DNA from: Flammula alnicola | Lineage: Eukaryota > Basidiomycota > Agaricomycetes > Agaricales > Strophariaceae | Direction: 5' to 3' | DNA: 10,340 nt | Assembly: GCA_015499995.1 (NCBI GenBank) | Contig: JADNRV010000858.1 | Coordinates: 1-10,340, forward strand | In this document: positions 8,488 to 10,340 of the stretch, piece after piece | How the letters are laid out: every line of letters starts with the position of its first letter | Position numbering within the stretch: position 1 is the first letter of the stretch | Notes under the pieces: generated by a model | What the model was told of the DNA's origin: nothing | What the model saw: the letters and a program-made list of their open reading frames with translations, nothing else | The model's database searches: none | Translations under genes and position numbers: made by a program

Positions 8488-10340
8488 TTACATTGAAGCT
8501 AGGTTTTTGTGATTGTGATATGACGGAGGACCATTCTGCTCTCCAGTGCTGTACATCCTTTCCTCCTGCCAAGCGTAGAACTTGTTTTCCTGAGGAAACC
8601 CAAACCGCTGAAGCAGCGCGTTTGTAGCTTGGACCAAAGTCCTATGAGTGTTGAAGAAGTTAGGCACTAACTCCAGGATTTGTGCATGATCGCTGTCGAG
8701 ACTATCGTCATCAAAAAATCTCTGAACCCCGCATAGGTATTGTATACAGCAAGCCAGTCGTTCCTCCCTTCGGTTGTCAGGTGAGTCGGTAAGCCACTGT
8801 TCGAGCAAAGTATGCATATTGGTATATTGCGCCATTACGCTAGGATTTCCTTGGTAATTGGGAACGAGCATAATCATTTCAAAGATATCTGCTGCGAGGG
8901 CTCCAATAAATGCCACGGGATCATCGCTTAGATCGTCTTGGAGAATAGATTTCTTCATACATAGCAGAAGTTGCACTTTGAGGTCTGCGAAGAGCAACAT
9001 GACAGCGAAATGGATAAATCTTTCAAGTAAAGCATAGAAATTAATATCACCTACCAGGTGGATACATATTTGTTCTATAGGGGATCGTACGACGTAGAAA
9101 GCCCACATCGCACCTCATAGAAACCGAATTCTTGATCCGCACATAGGTTTCGATAAGATTGAACGCCATATCAGAACTCCAGGCACCCAAAAGGTCATCG
9201 TCAGAGTCGGGATGGATCAACAAGTTTTCAGGGCATACGAACAGAGAAGATCCCTGTGGATGGGTGCAGCGTCAACCAATAAGAGATCACGCCACCCCTT
9301 TGGATCTTTGGGATACAGCCTTGTAAAAGTTTTAAGCGTCTCCAGAGGTGATAAGTCTCGTAGACAATGGTACACAGCTTCAATCGCCTGGATATTCTGC
9401 TGAAAGGTCCTGCCGATCCACATGAGCTCCAGAAAGCTATCGTTGTCATGCCATTCTGACTCATCGATGGTGTATGCGCAGGACTCTCGTATGTCGTCCC
9501 ATGTCTTGTCATAAGAGACCCAATCTTCCGCATTGAAGAGTCTGGAGAGCGTTTGGGCTTTCCAGTACGGGCTCTTCCAGAAATTATTCGCAGATGGGCC
9601 ATCCGACTGGAAGCATCTATTCTTGAACCTATCCACTACCAATCGCCCAAGGAACGCTATCATTTGATGGAATAACCAGGATTGGGGTGATTTGAAGGGG
9701 CATTGTGGGACATGGAGCCATCGCTGGCTCGTGAAGATGCACTGCATGGTGGGCAGTACCGTCGTAAGAATAAGGAAAATGAAGAGACTCCTGTTATGCA
9801 GGTCATAGAAATGGCGACAGCGGAATTGGTACTCCACAGAAGTTCAAGAAGACCTATAAAGAACAAGACAACTCCGAAGAGAAAGAGAGGAGGTAGTCCA
9901 GCAATAATGCTGGGTAAATACCATCCTAGGAGACCTTCATGTCGAATATGACGGAGAATGATGCTTTGTTTGAGGGAGGTGTTGGCGTCGCGCTGGTAGG
10001 AACGCAACCATTGAAGGAACAAAATCCCGACGACGACTGTAGCCAAGCTCACTCCAAGACTCGTGAACCACAAAATATTAACCCTGACTGCCGTTCTCGA
10101 TGGCCGGAAGGCAGCATTTGGGCAACCCAGGGAAGACGTGTCAATGTTCTGAGTAGTTGTGTTGCTGAGCTGGCTGGAGATTTGAGCGAGGAGACAAGCA
10201 GATGTAACCGTTGGATCTTGCTGAAGGGACTTCAATGATTCAACTGCAAACGTGGTTACGACTGCGGAGAACAGACCAGCCTGAATATAACTGTGTTAAT
10301 ACGTCGCCGCGCGTCTAGCAGGCGGCAGTTAAAACTTACG
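8488..10340 (-). CDS. DUF6535 domain membrane protein, 5' end outside window; apparent frameshifts
   Basis: Function unknown; the family is abundant in Agaricomycetes. Exons seen: the last base of an upstream exon at 10340, then an intron 10339-10281 (GTAAGT to TTCAG), a long exon 10280-9114, a tentative intron 9113-9020, and a final exon 9019-8488 ending in TAA. The DUF6535 core is clear. It runs from AGLFSAVVTTFAVESLKSLQ through the membrane segment VNILWFTSLGVSLATVVVGI and the LQWLRSYQR loop to the helices around WYLPSIIAGLPP and LFFIGLLELLWS. The tail after CPFKSPQSW is soluble, variable and rich in Trp and acidic residues. One-base frame changes are needed near 9784-9788 (before LILTTVLPT) and at 9231-9233 (before PENLLIHPD). 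The second intron was chosen because it joins in frame to FIHFAVMLLFADLKVQ. Family assignment is strong; whether the gene is intact is open. Confidence 0.78.
10281..10339 (-). other. Intron of the DUF6535 gene at the right window edge
   Basis: Minus-strand GTAAGT begins at 10339 and TTCAG ends at 10281, 59 nt. The following exon opens directly with AGLFSAVV, a typical start of the first membrane segment. The window therefore ends one base inside the upstream exon. Confidence 0.75.

Overview
The window looks like nuclear DNA of a basidiomycete fungus, probably an Agaricomycete. The evidence is dense short introns (about 50-135 nt, GT-AG), very small exons, and a gene carrying a DUF6535 domain, a family known mainly from mushroom-forming fungi. 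Four protein genes can be supported, all on the minus strand, with about 0.8-1.2 kb between them. They have unrelated housekeeping or family-expansion roles. Nothing suggests an operon, a biosynthetic cluster or a defence system.

Layout from low to high coordinates: (1) 1-1206, the 5' part of methionine aminopeptidase 2, running off the left edge. (2) 1207-2072, intergenic. (3) 2073-4369, a tandem-bromodomain, AT-hook protein resembling Rsc4 of the RSC/SWI-SNF chromatin remodeller. (4) 4614-5613, a roughly 1 kb AT-rich insert with imperfect CAGGGTT terminal inverted repeats and clustered subterminal repeats, possibly a non-autonomous hAT-like transposon. (5) 5766-7704, a 13-exon acyl-CoA delta-9 desaturase with a C-terminal cytochrome b5 domain. 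(6) 7705-8487, intergenic. (7) 8488-10340, a DUF6535 membrane protein whose 5' end lies beyond the right edge.

The main oddity concerns reading frame. MetAP2 and the desaturase can be spliced by hand into continuous frames. The Rsc4-like gene needs three single-base frame corrections and the DUF6535 gene needs two. All five are in the same direction, as if one base were missing. Four lie in C runs of the coding strand (G runs of the given strand), and the fifth is also compatible with a lost C. Systematic homopolymer under-calling in the assembly explains this better than decay of a single-copy chromatin gene, but only reads or RNA can decide. The desaturase also lacks one histidine of its third metal-binding box, exactly at an exon-intron junction, and contains an inferred 5-nt microexon.

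All exon boundaries were derived by eye from splice consensus, phase and remembered family motifs. No alignment or transcript was available.
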